This document shows positions 32,598 to 45,178 of a stretch of DNA of 64,000 nt, piece after piece (within the stretch, counting starts at the first letter, position 1; each line of letters opens with the position of its first letter). The stretch lies in contig OW799233.1 of the NCBI GenBank assembly GCA_941918925.1, positions 154,918,845 to 154,982,844 of the forward strand, in the 5' to 3' direction. This DNA comes from Phyto melanocephala (lineage: Eukaryota > Arthropoda > Insecta > Diptera > Rhinophoridae). The notes under the pieces are model-generated. The model was given only the letters and a program-made list of their open reading frames with translations. It did not search any database and was not told the origin of the DNA. Position numbers and translations under genes: made by a program.

Positions 32598-32687
32598 GAG
32601 TGAAATTAAATCACTCGAAATTGCCATGAAATTGTTGTTATAAACAATAACACTACAATGGCAATTCCGAGTGATTTAATTTCACTC
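32598..32687. repeat. 90-bp hairpin element
   Basis: The left arm GAGTGAAATTAAATCACTCG, AAATTGCCAT pairs with the right arm ATGGCAATTCC, GAGTGATTTAATTTCACTC, leaving a loop of about 30 bases. Each arm is itself nearly palindromic (GAGTGAAATTAAATCACTC). No clear target duplication is seen. It is probably a very short MITE. Confidence 0.6.
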
Positions 32688-32689
32688 GG

Positions 32690-34499
32690 AATACAGAACA
32701 CAGGCGATTGTATTGTATTATAACGTGTCCAACTCTGATCTCAATTGAAAACATTGCCTTCTTCTAGGATTTGAAATAAAATATTTATATATGATTTAAT
32801 CAAGTATCACATATTTATAGCGAATACATACATACAAATATTTATTATCTTTGGCCATTTAAAATTCTTAAACCTCTTCCCGAATTTTTCTAGCACTATT
32901 ACAAGGAAGCTGTTCACTCACTGCAATAGCATGTACTTGAAACATTATTAGATTGTTTACCATCTGGTCCATTCAATTTGAACTGACAACAATAAGTTAT
33001 GAGTTTGCATACTAAATGTTTTTAAATAATAACATTTTATTGCAGTGTTGTCGTAAAAAACAACAAAAACATAAAGTTTGTACATCAAAGATTACGCCAA
33101 AGACAAAAGAATGAATGAAAAGAGTGTGTATGGAAAGTTTAAACGGCTTAACAAAAATGCGTGATTAAAAGCATTTGTTTAACTTTGTCATAGGCAGTAC
33201 CGTGCTATTTAATAGCAATGAACGTGTTGGCTGCCAATTTCGATGTTAAAGAAGTGACTATAAACTGAGTTTGTTTATTTATTTTATTCAATAGATGTAA
33301 TTGGTATTTTTTCTTACACATTGAGGTCAGAAAGGTTCTTTTTTATAACCAAATATAGACAAATAATAAAATATAAAATAAATTAAATTAATCAGCCAAT
33401 TTGTGTATATGCAAGCAACTTCATTTCTAAAATTTAAGTGAGTGGATGAAAATCCAATCGGTAAAGTGATCGCGGTCCGAATTCGGACCGTAGACCGATT
33501 TAATGCGGACGTTGTGTTAACAACACAAAATATTTTACATTATGTAACAACAAATTCATGAGAAATATTTTCGTCTCAACATCAGCCTTTGGTGATAATC
33601 CGTGTACTAACAAGTAATAGCGAAACCTATGCAAAAACAGATAATTTGGAAACGATAACACAAATAATTTCATTAGTTATATTCATATAATCTGTTAGAT
33701 GCAACAAAATCTCATACATACACTTAAATTAAAAGAATTAAAAAAATTAAATTAAATTTTATATAATTTTAAGTTAAAACTCTTTATATGTAAATATGTT
33801 CCAAGCCGATAGCCTACGTTGCTAGTGCTTTAGTCTTTACGAATTAATAATAATAATAACTTCTCACTTTGTTTAGGTCAATTAGATTTAATGAGAATAG
33901 CCTGCACAAGCTTTACTTCAAACTTCAGATGGTAGTCCAAGACAAAAAATTTAATATTTCTCATTAATACAGTAAAAACCCTTAGCATTTACTTCTTTTT
34001 ATTCAAAGCATTTATTTATTATTTAATAAAATAATGCACCATAACCCATTCGTTTTATTTGTCCATTAAGACAGTATCTACACATATTATTAAAATAGTT
34101 CAGTTTATTACCTTCCGGACCGCGACGGTCGTGATTTAAAATAAAACGGAAAGTAGTTGTTGCCCGCTGTCTTAATGTATGCTTTGCTTCGTAAAACAAA
34201 AGATCGCTTAATACCTCAACTGAAAAAATGTACAATAATTAAAATAAAACGCATTTTGCATAGCAGGCTACAGCAATTCAACTGCACCGTACTGTACATT
34301 TTCTTTTATTTATGGGGCTTGAAAGATGAATTAATATTTGTATCATATTGCCAATAAAATTGCCATAAAATGTAGTCGAATTTGTTTCTTTGTTATTGTT
34401 GCATTAAAATTATACTAAAGTTGACAAAGGATAATAATAATTCTTTGTAAAAACCAACCATAAAATTTTACAAAACAAAAGTGGTTATAAAAAATTAAA
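32690..34499. other. AT-rich stretch, no recognisable gene
   Basis: Contains an 18-bp perfect palindrome CGGTCCGAATTCGGACCG at 33473-33490, flanked further out by CGGT and ACCG. No coding similarity is seen. Confidence 0.55.
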
Positions 34500-34501
34500 T
34501 A

Positions 34502-35424
34502 AAGGGTGTTTTTTTAAGCCCGATAGAACTTGAAATTGTAAAAAATAACAGAAAAAATTAAATTGTAATCAAAATTTTTTTTTTATTCGAAAGATCAATA
34601 CGTGACATTAACATTTGAAAATGATTTCGGGCATATGGGCACCGCGGCTGTTCTTGACGAAGCGCATTCTGGACGTCCAATTTTGGGCCACTTTTTCGAG
34701 CACTGCTGGCCGTATGTCACGAATAACACGAACAATGCTGGCCTCCAAGGCGTTAATTGTTGCTGGTTTATCAGCATAAACCAGTGACTTCACGTAGCCC
34801 CACAGGAAATAATCGAGAGGTGTCAAATCGCACGACCTTGGAGGTCAATTGACAGGTCCATTTCTCGAAATCAACTTATCGCCAAATTTTGATTTCAATA
34901 AGTCGATGGTTGCGTTCGTCGTATGGCACGTAGCGCCATCCTGTTGAAGCCACATCTCCTCCGGATCAATGTCATCCATATTTTCAAACAAAAAATCATT
35001 GATCATGGTGCGGTAACGATCTCCATTGACCGTAACGCGAGCTCCGGCCTCATTTTTGAAGAAATAAGGTCCGATGATGCCACCAGCGTGAAAACCGCAC
35101 CAAACGGTGCATTTTTCTGGATGTAATGGAGTCTGTAGGGTCTCTTGTGGATTGGTCTCGCTCCATATGCGGCAATTTTGCTTATTAACAAACCCGTTAA
35201 GCCAAAAATGCGCCTCATCGCTGAACACAATTTTGCGATAAAACAACGGACGTCCAGAAGGCGCTTCGTCAAGAACAGCCGCGGTGCCCATATGCCCGAA
35301 ATCATTTTCAAATGTTAATGTCACGTATTGATCTTTCGAATGAAAAAAAAATTTTGATAACAATTTAATTTTTTGTGTTATTTTTTACAATTTCAAGTTC
35401 TATCGGGCTTAAAAAAACACCCTT
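34502..35424 (-). mobile_element. Rearranged mariner element with 175-bp inverted ends (copy 2)
   Basis: This is a 923-bp sister of the element at 2013-2934, in reverse orientation. It is flanked by TA at 34500-34501 and 35425-35426. The right terminal block is the same inverted copy of the transposase 3' end, and it joins the catalytic region at the same place (GGACGTC, one base, then GTTGTTTTATCGC). A shared junction means the rearrangement happened once, and the product then transposed. Confidence 0.85.
34608..35363 (-). pseudogene. Mariner transposase, catalytic half, with one nonsense codon
   Basis: The frame matches the open frame at 2112-2828 throughout, with about nine amino-acid differences. 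The Trp codon of the NW-PPRSCD stretch has become TGA at 34845-34847, which splits the frame into 172 and 72 codons without any frameshift. The first two catalytic aspartates (FSDEAHF, QQDGATCHT) lie before the stop and the third (CDLTPLDYF) after it. The N-terminal DNA-binding part is absent, as in copy 1. Non-functional. Confidence 0.85.
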
Positions 35425-35426
35425 TA

Positions 35427-36549
35427 TATAAAATGTTCATGTTGATAATGATAGCTTGTTAACAATATTATACCAACGTAAAAATAAATTGTATACGTTA
35501 CAGTCAAATTGAATGGATTTTTTTTTGAGATTTCCTAATAACAGTTTAAAAATGCAAAAAAGTTCTTACTTTGTGAAATAATTTCCTATAAATATTATAA
35601 TGATAAAACAACCGTTCTTACAATTTCCCTATATTGTATTGTTGTTTTGCAACATGTGAGTTTAGGTTATTATAGCCTTTAGTTTGTGTTGTATTGATTT
35701 AATTACGCTTTAACTAATTAATGTTTGTTATAATTTTAACATAGTTTTGAATTATTTTATTATTGTTCTCTTATCTTCTATGTCATTTGCATTGATTTAC
35801 GCAATTTGTTGTTGCGTAAAAACAAATGATCAAAAAACACAAAATTTCTCTTTTCATGACTGAAAGTGCGAACACGTCCTTCACCAATACAATGATCCAG
35901 ATGTTGCTAATTGCCACATACAGCCCGTTGCATGATTTTCCTGTTTAATGACTTCTAGTTGATGTGACAAAAAAGTAAATGCTTTTATAAAAGCGTAGTT
36001 CACATAAAATCCGGCATATTTGCCGTAATGAATACAATTTAATGTAAAACAACTACATACTTTCTAACAGAACATTTTATGGCCAAATGGCGCTTACCTG
36101 CTTCCTAGAGTTCTTCTGGAAGGTATGATTTTTACATACGATATCAAAGTTCGTAGGTCTTTTTTTGCAAATTCCTTAACGCTAATGTTATCTCAACCAG
36201 AAATAGCTTGTTCAGGCCTTCCCCTTACCCACTGCAGGAAAAGGCAGCAGTCCGTAATGGAGAAATATAAAGAAAAAAATTCGTCTTCTTTTTTCTAGTG
36301 CTGAAATAATAAGCAAAACAGAATACATACTTTGTTATGCTCTCATATTCAAATAACTTACTTAAGCATTTCCATAGATGCAATACAACAACTTTTTTAT
36401 GGGTTATGTCAAGTCCTTAATAGGTTTTTACTGGGCTTATCACATATAAATGCAGGGTTTTGTTCCGTAATGTTAGCTTTTATATTTCAACATTTGTACA
36501 ATATAAATTTTTTTTAAAGGATTAAAATATCTTTTTAAAGTATTCCAGA
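35427..36549. other. AT-rich stretch, no recognisable gene
   Basis: No coding similarity was seen. A slightly less AT-rich piece near 36070-36260 has no recognised motif. Confidence 0.5.
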
Positions 36550-36870
36550 ATCAGTCATAATAATAGTAGTCGGTTGGAGTAAGATCTGTACTATAAGGCT
36601 GCTAAAGCAATAATTCCCAATCACTTTCTCCTAAACAGTTTTTAACAGGTATTGCTACATATGACTGAGCGTTGTCATGCTGTAGTATTACAGTTTTATA
36701 TCTGAACGCACATTCTAGGCGTTTTCGTCCACTGCTCTCTTTAAACGAACTAGCTTAGTTTGGTACAGGCTTCCTGTGATGGTCTAGCCAGAATTAAGCT
36801 GCTCATAATAGTTAAGACCCTTTATAGCCTACCAAATACAGTACATTACCTTTTCAGCAAAAATCTTGCT
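36550..36870 (-). pseudogene. Mariner transposase relic, catalytic C-terminal part
   Basis: The minus-strand reading gives YYEQLNSG, TITGSLYQTKLVRLKRAV, and after a short gap LQHDNAQSYVAIPVKNCLGE, WELLL, then a degraded YSTDLTPTDY. This is the order of classical mariner transposases, with the HDNA second-aspartate box and the YSPDLAPxDY third-aspartate box. Stops interrupt it. It is probably the C-terminal half of the transposase whose N-terminal half lies at 37560-37910. Confidence 0.75.
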
Positions 36871-37314
36871 CTTACTAAACAACATACTTTTCAATGGCTA
36901 TTACATATCGCCTGTCTTACTAAGAAGTATTTTAGTACTGACTTGATTTATAATGTGATACGTAAGCACTTATTTTCAGACATTTGCTTACACACACACA
37001 CACACAATACAATTTCTTATTGCGAATTTTGCTAGAAACCATTCAAATACATAACTTTTTATAATTCTCATTTAGTTTAACGCGCTTAGGGTATAAGTAA
37101 ATAATATTATGCAACAGCGGAAAGGTATTCCATTATGAAAGTGATGACTTACAGATTTTCACTGATTTATAAATTTCAAATTGACGTATCGCGAAATAAT
37201 CACCGAATTTGTGTACTTAGAAGAACCGAACGATTTCTGTAAGTCCATATCAGTAATGGGTTATTTAGGTTATTATAATGAAGTACTTAATATATATTGC
37301 TATAAAAGAAAGTA

Positions 37315-37555
37315 CAGTCGTGTCTGGATATAGTGAACACCCGATATAGTGAACACCAACATTTTTGCATGGAGTACTCTAAATAGTGAAAAACTCTAAT
37401 AGTGAACAAATGTGCAAATTGTTTCTAATCAGCTATTGCATTTACATGTATGTATTTTTAGTAAATGAAACGAGTTTTTGAACAAAAATTTCAACCTTGA
37501 TATAGAGAACAACCTGGATACTATGAACAAGCCTTGCAAAAATTGCAAGTTTCTA
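37315..37555. mobile_element. Pogo/Tigger-like terminal fragment
   Basis: After TA at 37313-37314 the sequence starts CAGTCGTGTCTGGATATAGT, GAACACCCGATATAGTGAAC. A further GATATAGAGAACAACCTGGA, TACTATGAACA follows near 37500. Ends of the CAGT-x-GGATATAG-GAAC kind are typical of pogo-group elements. The opposite end is not found, so the limit at right is a guess. Confidence 0.45.
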
Positions 37556-37559
37556 TTTG

Positions 37560-37910
37560 TAAGCGAGCGGGGTAAGTACTTGCCTCCAATGGCATCGGCG
37601 TGTTAATGTATTGATTCAAGCAATATTTCGGAGATATAGAATCGTCTTTCAAGGTGTCTTTGTTTCAATTCATATGGTAGCCAATATATTTTGTTTTTCG
37701 ATAAATCCTGCTGTACACAAACGTTTTGGAATTACCGCTTAAAAGGCTTCCAAAAAATATTTTAAAAGCTCTTGACAACCTTTGACAATTGTATGTGTTC
37801 AGTAATGCCTCTAATACTTTGTCACCAATTTTTCTTGTCTGGCCGAGCGATCTTTGCCTTCCGTGTCAAAATTACCACTTTTAAATCGTGTGTTGAAACC
37901 CATTAAACAC
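37560..37910 (-). pseudogene. Mariner transposase relic, N-terminal DNA-binding part
   Basis: The minus strand reads TRFKSGNFDTEGKDRSARQE, then in the next frame GDKVLEALLNTYNCQRLS, then a degraded second helix-turn-helix with an ELKQRHLERRF-like stretch. This is the paired helix-turn-helix region of mariner transposases, which binds the terminal repeats. Together with 36550-36870 it makes one split, decayed transposase in the correct order, with the pogo-like piece and about 450 bp of other sequence in between. Confidence 0.7.
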
Positions 37911-39693
37911 TTTTATTTTATTAAAAATGGAAATCTTGAAAATTTTCTCGATGCGAAAATAAAAAAGATCAAATTTATCAAAAATTTTCTTTTAATTAAG
38001 GTTTAGAAAGGTTCTTCAAAGTAGATAAAAAAAACAACAAATAGCTTCCCTACTGTTTTACTGCTTAAGACTTCCTAAAAAAAAAAATTCTCAATCAACA
38101 CACATTCTATAATTTACATAAATGTTTTTTTCCTTTAAATTATCTCTTATAAATATTTTACGATAAAACCACAAAAAAACCTTCAGACAGTAACTCCCTC
38201 TGTCATCACCTTCAATTTATAAAATATTTATAACAACTCTCACCTGACTTTTGTTGTTATTTGGGTATTTAACTTTTTGCGTCTTCATATTGTTTGTCTT
38301 GATTGTTGTGCCTTTCAACACATTCAAATACTTTTTATCACATAACAAAACCTTTAAAAATGAATTGAAGCAATGAAGAGCAATCAAAATGAGGAGCCTA
38401 ATAATAAATACATACATATAAACAAGTGTTTGAAAAAAAATGGTAGGGTTGCCACGTGTCTGTCAGAACAAAACAAAAAATGGAAATAAAAAGCCCATAA
38501 ACTCATTCTGAGGTAAAATGCAAACATTAAATACCAGCCTCCTAATGGTTATACTCAAACAGTCAATGAAAATAAATACAAATACAACACACACACACAC
38601 GCAATGACAAGATACCTAAACAATTGTTTTGATTGTTGTTTGGTAATAAAAACAAGTTTTAGACATTGTTCTGAGAACACATGATACATAAACATCCACA
38701 CTCATCACTCGAGAGTTTTAACTCAGCTGCTTGCTTTCTGTATACACACAAACAAAAAGCTCACTTAACGGTAAAATTACTAGTTTATATGTATGCATAA
38801 ACATATGTAGGTATATAGGAAAGAATTAATGATAGGGTGTGTAATGAAATGTCGAATTACTAGAAATCAAAACAAAACGGAAAAAATATTTATGCGCATT
38901 TCTCTACACTTTTTCTTGTTTATGGATAAATGCCTAAAAGTCTGTTACATTAAGTGCGGAGACAAAATATTATTGTAAGTGTAAGAGAAAGTAAAAAATG
39001 CTCATATATCCCGCAATCACATTTATTTATACTGAAACAACAAAAGTTTTTATTTGTTTTCAGTTTCAAAGAGAACATCAAACTTTTCTCACCTTAAAGG
39101 AATTTGTGGGCTCATAAAATAGGCTCTTATTTTTGTGTTGCTTTTTGTTATTGGGTGTGCTTATTTTAGGCACTTAAATATTGTTTTTCTTCAAAATGAA
39201 AACACTCAGTTGAGTTGCAAGAAGCTAGAGTAGAGGCCTAGAAGAATTATTAAAACGTAGTTAAAGACAGCTACATTTGAATGGTTTGTACGAATTGAAG
39301 GTTTTTGCTAAAAAAAAAATAAAGAAAACGTATTGCGTTTTATATTCCAGGCTAAAACTGCGTATATTTTGTGTAAAAGAAAACTTAAATAAAGGCGCGC
39401 TATAAAACGTATTTGCTGTAAAATTTAAAAAAAAAATAAAATAAATAATGTAATTTTTTTTATATATTTCAGATGTGCTCACATTTATTTTTTTTGGCAA
39501 ATAAAATATAGAAATTTTATTTGGCCTTAAAAATGATTTACAGCAAATTTAAAATGTTGTCAATGTAAAATATGTATGTAATGAGCATTATTTATTCATA
39601 AATTACAAAAATTTTCAAGATGGTTCATAGGAAACAAATTTTATCAGACTGATATTGCAAGAAAGGAAAATTAAAACGACAGTATATCCTATA
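37911..39693. other. AT-rich stretch, no recognisable gene
   Basis: A CA repeat lies at about 38587-38600. Otherwise no feature is supportable. Confidence 0.55.
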
Positions 39694-40409
39694 CTAGCCA
39701 AGTCCGGCGCGCGTTGCTACGCCCCTTAATGAATAAAAATGCATTCTGAATTTTAATTGAATATAAAGTGCAAGGCTAAAAATTATAATTTTTTTTATGG
39801 GCGTGGCACTGCCCACTTTTCTAATTACGAAACTTAAGCTCGATCTGCGTGCAAAGTTTCAGAAAAATCGGTACACTTCAAGTAGCTAAAAATGATAACT
39901 AATTTTTTATGGGCGTGGCCCTGCCCACTTTTATAATTAAGGAATTGTACAGTCATCACAGCTCAATATGTGTGCTTAGTTTCAGAAATTTCGGTCCAGT
40001 GCGTATACCTCAAAATTATAAATTTTTTTATGGTCGTGGCCCTTCCCACTTTTTTAATCACGAAATTGTATAATCATGACAGCTCAATATGTGTGTAAGA
40101 AATATAGGTCCAGTACAAGTACCTCAAAATTTTAACTTTTGTTATGGGCGTGGCCCTGCCCTCTTTTCTAATTATGAAATTAGATAGTCATGACAGCTCA
40201 ATATGTGTGCAAAGTTTCAGAAAAATCGGTCAAGTGCAAGTAGCTAAAAATGATAACTAATTTTTTATGGGCGTGACCCCGCCCATAAAAACTGTCTGGA
40301 ATGTGTACAACAACTTGCCTATGTTTGAGTCCGATCGGCTTTACTGTTTCGAAGTCTATAGCTAACACACACAGACAGACAGAGTTTCACTTTTATATAC
40401 ATATATAGA
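39694..40409 (-). mobile_element. Helitron-like element with five internal tandem units
   Basis: Minus-strand start A|TCTATATATGTATATAAAAG, and end GTAGCAACGCGCGCCGGA, CTTGGCTAG|T. It sits between A and T without duplication. It is the same family as 31540-32410, but with about five units (near 39799, 39908, 40030, 40145 and 40267), some shortened. Non-autonomous, with no coding frame. Confidence 0.75.
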
Positions 40410-43400
40410 TTTCTCTTTTTAGTTTAGAAATTCATCATAAATATGCATATTATGGTGAAACTTTTTTAAATTACTTTCGAAATTTAATTGATTTCATTTA
40501 AATTTCTTTGAAAAATTTTGTTTGGTGTAATCTTGTTGTCTTCTTTTATCCGCATTCAGAGAAGGGCTAAAATGGTTTCGAAGCGACATAGAATTTTTAA
40601 CTATCTCAACATTAATATATTATCCTTAAGTAACAAAGTACAATTGCAACCACTACTTTAACCGCCATACACACACACACAAATAAATCACCTATCGACC
40701 TTACCAGGCCCCACCAAATAAAAAATTTATTCTCTTGTCTCTCGACCTGTCAAAGGCATCTAATACGGCGGTTAGTTAAACCACCTTTGGGTGCATATGG
40801 CATCCTCAACAACAACAATAATAGTCGATTTTTGAAGTAAATATGTAAAGGTGGTTCGGTGAGTTTTGGGAAAGAAAATTCAAACTGCGTATAATTTAAC
40901 AGGGTGTTTCCCAGTGTAAAGTTTATTAACGACTGCTGACGAAGCCTCAATCATAACAACGATTCATAATATTGATGAGCCCTGCTTGTTGGTAAACAGT
41001 TACCCCTTCCAAACTAGAAATCTAAAAATCACTGCACCAATATTATTGGCGACTCTTTTTACCACTTGGTTAAGAGATGTTGGGCTTAAGTTAAATGTGG
41101 CATCGACCACGTCCGAATTCCGACGGTGAGAATATTAAAAATATGAGTAAAATTTAACACTATGCCCCTTTTAAATGCCACTGCAATTTGCGTTTGGGGT
41201 ATAGATAATGAAAACTTGTTGGCAACATATAAAAAGATTGGCCGGTGGGTGGTAAATTGTACGCAGCCTGTGTGACAGCCTAGAGTCTGTGATTCCTAGT
41301 CGAAGAAGATTTAAAGCTGTCAATATGTACCTTTAGGACAATAACGAGCTGTGCTCCGATGTAATTTAAAGAATACTCGCATAATGAAATGAAGATGCTT
41401 TTTTGTCGAGGAATGCAACGTTATTATTGCCAAGCAGTTCCTTTTGGGACACCATTGGATTCATTATCAAAATTTCCAACTCACGGAATTAGTTTTCGTA
41501 TGTATGAAACCGAATTCTAAAAATATTTAAATTCGCAAATAAATTTCGCCACATACAGAGAACCCTTAAATGGCATTTGTAGAGAGTCATTGCAAAATGG
41601 CGAATTAGAGTCAGTTTGGTTCTGGATCATTATGGATTCATCCGGTACGATAAAGAATAGAGCGTTTATGATTTGGTACATTCTCGTATATTTACAGATC
41701 GCGCTGCTGCAACAGCAACAACTAATAGTTTTAAAATGTCTCCTAAGAAATACTTAATCAATAGCTATTAATGATAAGCACATGTACCGAGCATTGTTTG
41801 GGGTAAAATTGGTCAGGATCTTGGTGTTAGTGGGGAATCTGCCCCAACTATTTGACATATATTATGAATTGAAAACAACGTTATTATTTATAGTTCAAGC
41901 TAAATTGATTTAACTTAGCTTAATTTTATTTTTTTTACAAAAAATTTTTGTTATCGTTGGATTTTAACTTGTATGTTAAAATTCTCTTTAATATGACTGC
42001 CATGATCTACAGTAAATCAGTGCAGTGCTACTATCAAGATTTCCTTCCAGGAAAAATGTACTATAATAAAACTAATAATTTTACAGTATATTTAAAATAT
42101 TATGTTCAAACATTTTAGTTTTCAGTTAACATTTCTACAGCGAAATTGTTAATAAAATCGTTTTTTTTTTTCAAACAAGTCTATTTATGAAAAAGACGGC
42201 CTTGTATGGAATGAATTGGACAAATGTGTTTTTTGAATTAAAAAAAAAATAAAATTTTTAACTGCGCAAAATACAAATTTCTTTTAATAATTGCATTTTT
42301 TTTTAAATATTAAAAATAATTAATTAAATTTATATCTTCCGTTTTTACTAAAATCGCATTTAAATCAATTGTCAAATAAAAAATTTCCGATCTTGAAGCT
42401 TAAATTATTTTATCGAATTTATTTAAAAACAAATTGTTTTTTGTTTAAATCATTTTTTAAAGATTTTAATAAATTTAAAGGCTTTATCATTATTAAAATC
42501 TATTAAAGTTAATGTCTATATATATACATGCGTAGTTTAAAAACTTTTCATGTTAATAGTGTGGAGTCACGAAAAGCAGTTTTTTTTTATTTGTAAAAGT
42601 ATAAGGAAATAGTCAAATCGTATGGGGGGTCTAAATAAAATTTAGAATTTCTTTAAACTCTTAAACTAACAACACTGCACACATACACACACACTCATCC
42701 TACATCTCTTTTCTTTGCTCTTGATTTATTTATTTTTATGACTTCTATTGCTACCTCAACTCTGATTCTATTGATACTTTCTTTTTAACCCTCAAAGCAA
42801 AAACACCCCACTAACTGCTACCTCAACTCTTATTTTGTTGCTACTTCATCTTAGCGGCTGCTTGATGTTGCTACAGAACACCAAAAGTAGCAGTAATATT
42901 ATAAATTTTATATAATTAAAAACAAAAATAGTAAAACATTAACTTAATAACGGGTTTTAAATCTATAAAAAATCTATGTTTTGTTTTCAAGCATCTGTTT
43001 CATTAGTGGTGCCTCTTTAATTAGTTCTTATGAATTTTTAGTTCGTTATGCCGCGGCATGCTGTCAAAAAGTTGGTGCCCCAAAACATGACAAATGCTTT
43101 GGCTACCGCTAGTTAAAGTTGTCAAGTTTCAGTTGCTGTTAAAAAAAAATTGTTTCTTATCAGGCACTCAGTGAATAAAGTTATTAATTTATTACTTCAA
43201 TATAATTAAACACAATTTATATTTTAACTTGATTTATCAAGTTGAAAATACTACTGCCAGTTGTTGTGTAACAGACCAGAATCGAGGCCTCCAGCCTTAT
43301 ATCAGTAGATTACTGATTTGCCCGTAGGAGCTCCCTTACGAATTACGTTATATCTAATTTACAAACAAAAAACAAAATTTCACTTTGTTACTGGCAGTGG

Positions 43401-44373
43401 CAATAAAGATAGAAAAGCCTTAAAGTATGTCATAACCGTCGATTCTCTTAAACAACACTCTTCAATGTATGTTTTTATTTCTTCTTTACCGCCATTTATT
43501 AGTTAAGCCTATAGAATACAACACCTAAGAGCATACGGACATGCGTTTTGCACACGACCTTGAAAATTTTTACTGCCTCATTTAAGAAAAATGCCTCAAC
43601 ATTTTCTTTTTATTTGGGAGTGAAAAAAAGAGCACTTTAACTTTTTACGTTTTAGTTTTTTCCATGTTATTGCTCTCTTAGGCATTTGTAGGGAAAAAGA
43701 AAAAATTGAATTGTTTTAGGCTTTTTGTGATTCCTTTTTTTTTCGCTCTTAACTGGCTTACGGTTGATTTTCTATATAATGTCAGTGTATATGTTTTGTT
43801 TTTAGGAAAAGTGAATTTGTTTTTTTTTTGGTAAATATGACGGAATTTCTATTGTATGTAGTTAAAATTTAAATGTGTTAGTGTAAGAGTGTGCTAACTT
43901 TCACTTTGACAAAGGCCATTGACATTGTTTTTATTACACTTAGAGAGGCATACTTCTAGGCGACACTAAATGAACAGCACTCACATTGAAATACATATGA
44001 AGTGAAAATGAAAGTGAAAATGAATGTAAAAACAACATTAAGGGATTGTTTATAAAAAAGAAACTAAAATTAAATGTAACAAAAAAAAAACAGTTGATTT
44101 CAAATATGTGCCACTATTAAATGGGAAGTAAGTGGAAATAAAAAAAGCGATCCAAAACCCTTTGTTCTCTCCCTTATTTCTGCAGGGAAAACAGCCTGTA
44201 ATTTTAGTTAAAAATACACACATACATACATCTAACAGTGTGCATATATTTTTAAAAGTTGCTAATATATGTATGTATTAACAAATAAATATAGATGTAT
44301 ACACATGAATGTTTGTATGTGTATATGCATGTATATTGCTGTTGCAAAAATTATATACATATACATACATATA
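40410..44373. other. Long stretch without a recognisable gene
   Basis: Mostly AT-rich. Around 40755-40815 a piece ending GCATCCTCAACAACAACAAT could be a LINE 3' end with a CAA-type tail, but there is no coding part to confirm it. A less AT-rich part at about 41080-41700 shows no recognisable motif. The perfect palindrome ATGCCGCGGCAT is at 43048-43059. Confidence 0.5.
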
Positions 44374-45178
44374 TCTATAAATATAAAAATCAATGTGTGT
44401 TTGTATGTTTGTTTGTGCTTTATAGACGGTTAAACGGCTGGACCGATTTCCTTGAAATTTTCACAGAATCTTTCTGTATGTCTGGAAGTAACTATAGGCT
44501 ATACTTTGGTTTGAAATTGTAAGTGGGCGGGGTGCCACGCCCTATTAAAGAATAAGTATTAAATATTATATATCAAGAAAGTTAATGCAGCTAGAGTCTT
44601 CAAATTAAGTACGGTAAACTTTGACATCCACACGAACATTTGGGTAAAAAATGGGCGAACTTTCAATAGTAGGCGTGGCCACATAAATTAAATACTAAAT
44701 TTCGTATATTTGGAAAACGATATCGATTAGAGTACTAAAATTTTGCAAAAGCAACTTTGACACCCAAAATTTCTGGAAAAAATGGGTACATTAGAAATAG
44801 TGGGCGTGGCAGCTCTCATAGCAATTAAATACTAAAATTCGTATATTCGGGAAGCGATAACAGTTAGAGTACCCAAATTTTGCACGAGAAGCTTTGACAT
44901 CTATATGACTATTTTGATAAGAAATGGATGCTTTAGTAATAGTGGGCGTGGCAGCTCTCATAGCAATTAAATACTAAAATTCGTATATTCGCGAAGCGAT
45001 AATAGTTAGAGTACCGAAATTTTGCAAGATACACTTTGACGTCTATATGATTATTTGAATAAGAAATGGTTGATTTAGTAATAGTAGCCGTGGCACTTTC
45101 AAAATAAATATATTTTTGAACTATAAAATTTTTATTTCATTACGATGGAGGTGGCGAAGCACACCAGGTATTAGCTAG
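44374..45178 (+). mobile_element. Helitron-like element, third family, with tandem units
   Basis: It starts A|TCTATAAATATAAAAATCAA, continues TTTATAGACGGTTAAACGGC, TGGACCGATTTCCTTGAAAT, and ends GAAGCACACCAGGTATTAGCTAG|T. It lies between A and T. Inside, about four direct units of roughly 140 bases carry AGTGGGCGTGGCAGCTCTCA, AAATTCGTATATTCG and TTTGACATCTATATGA in turn. The plan equals that of the 31540 family (TC ... GACCGAT ... GGGCGTGGC array ... CTAG), though the sequences differ. A 75-codon frame over the start is accidental. Confidence 0.7.

Noticed and set aside
40755..40815. Possible LINE 3' end with CAA-type tail
   Set aside because: No coding part, no target duplication and no second copy in the window.
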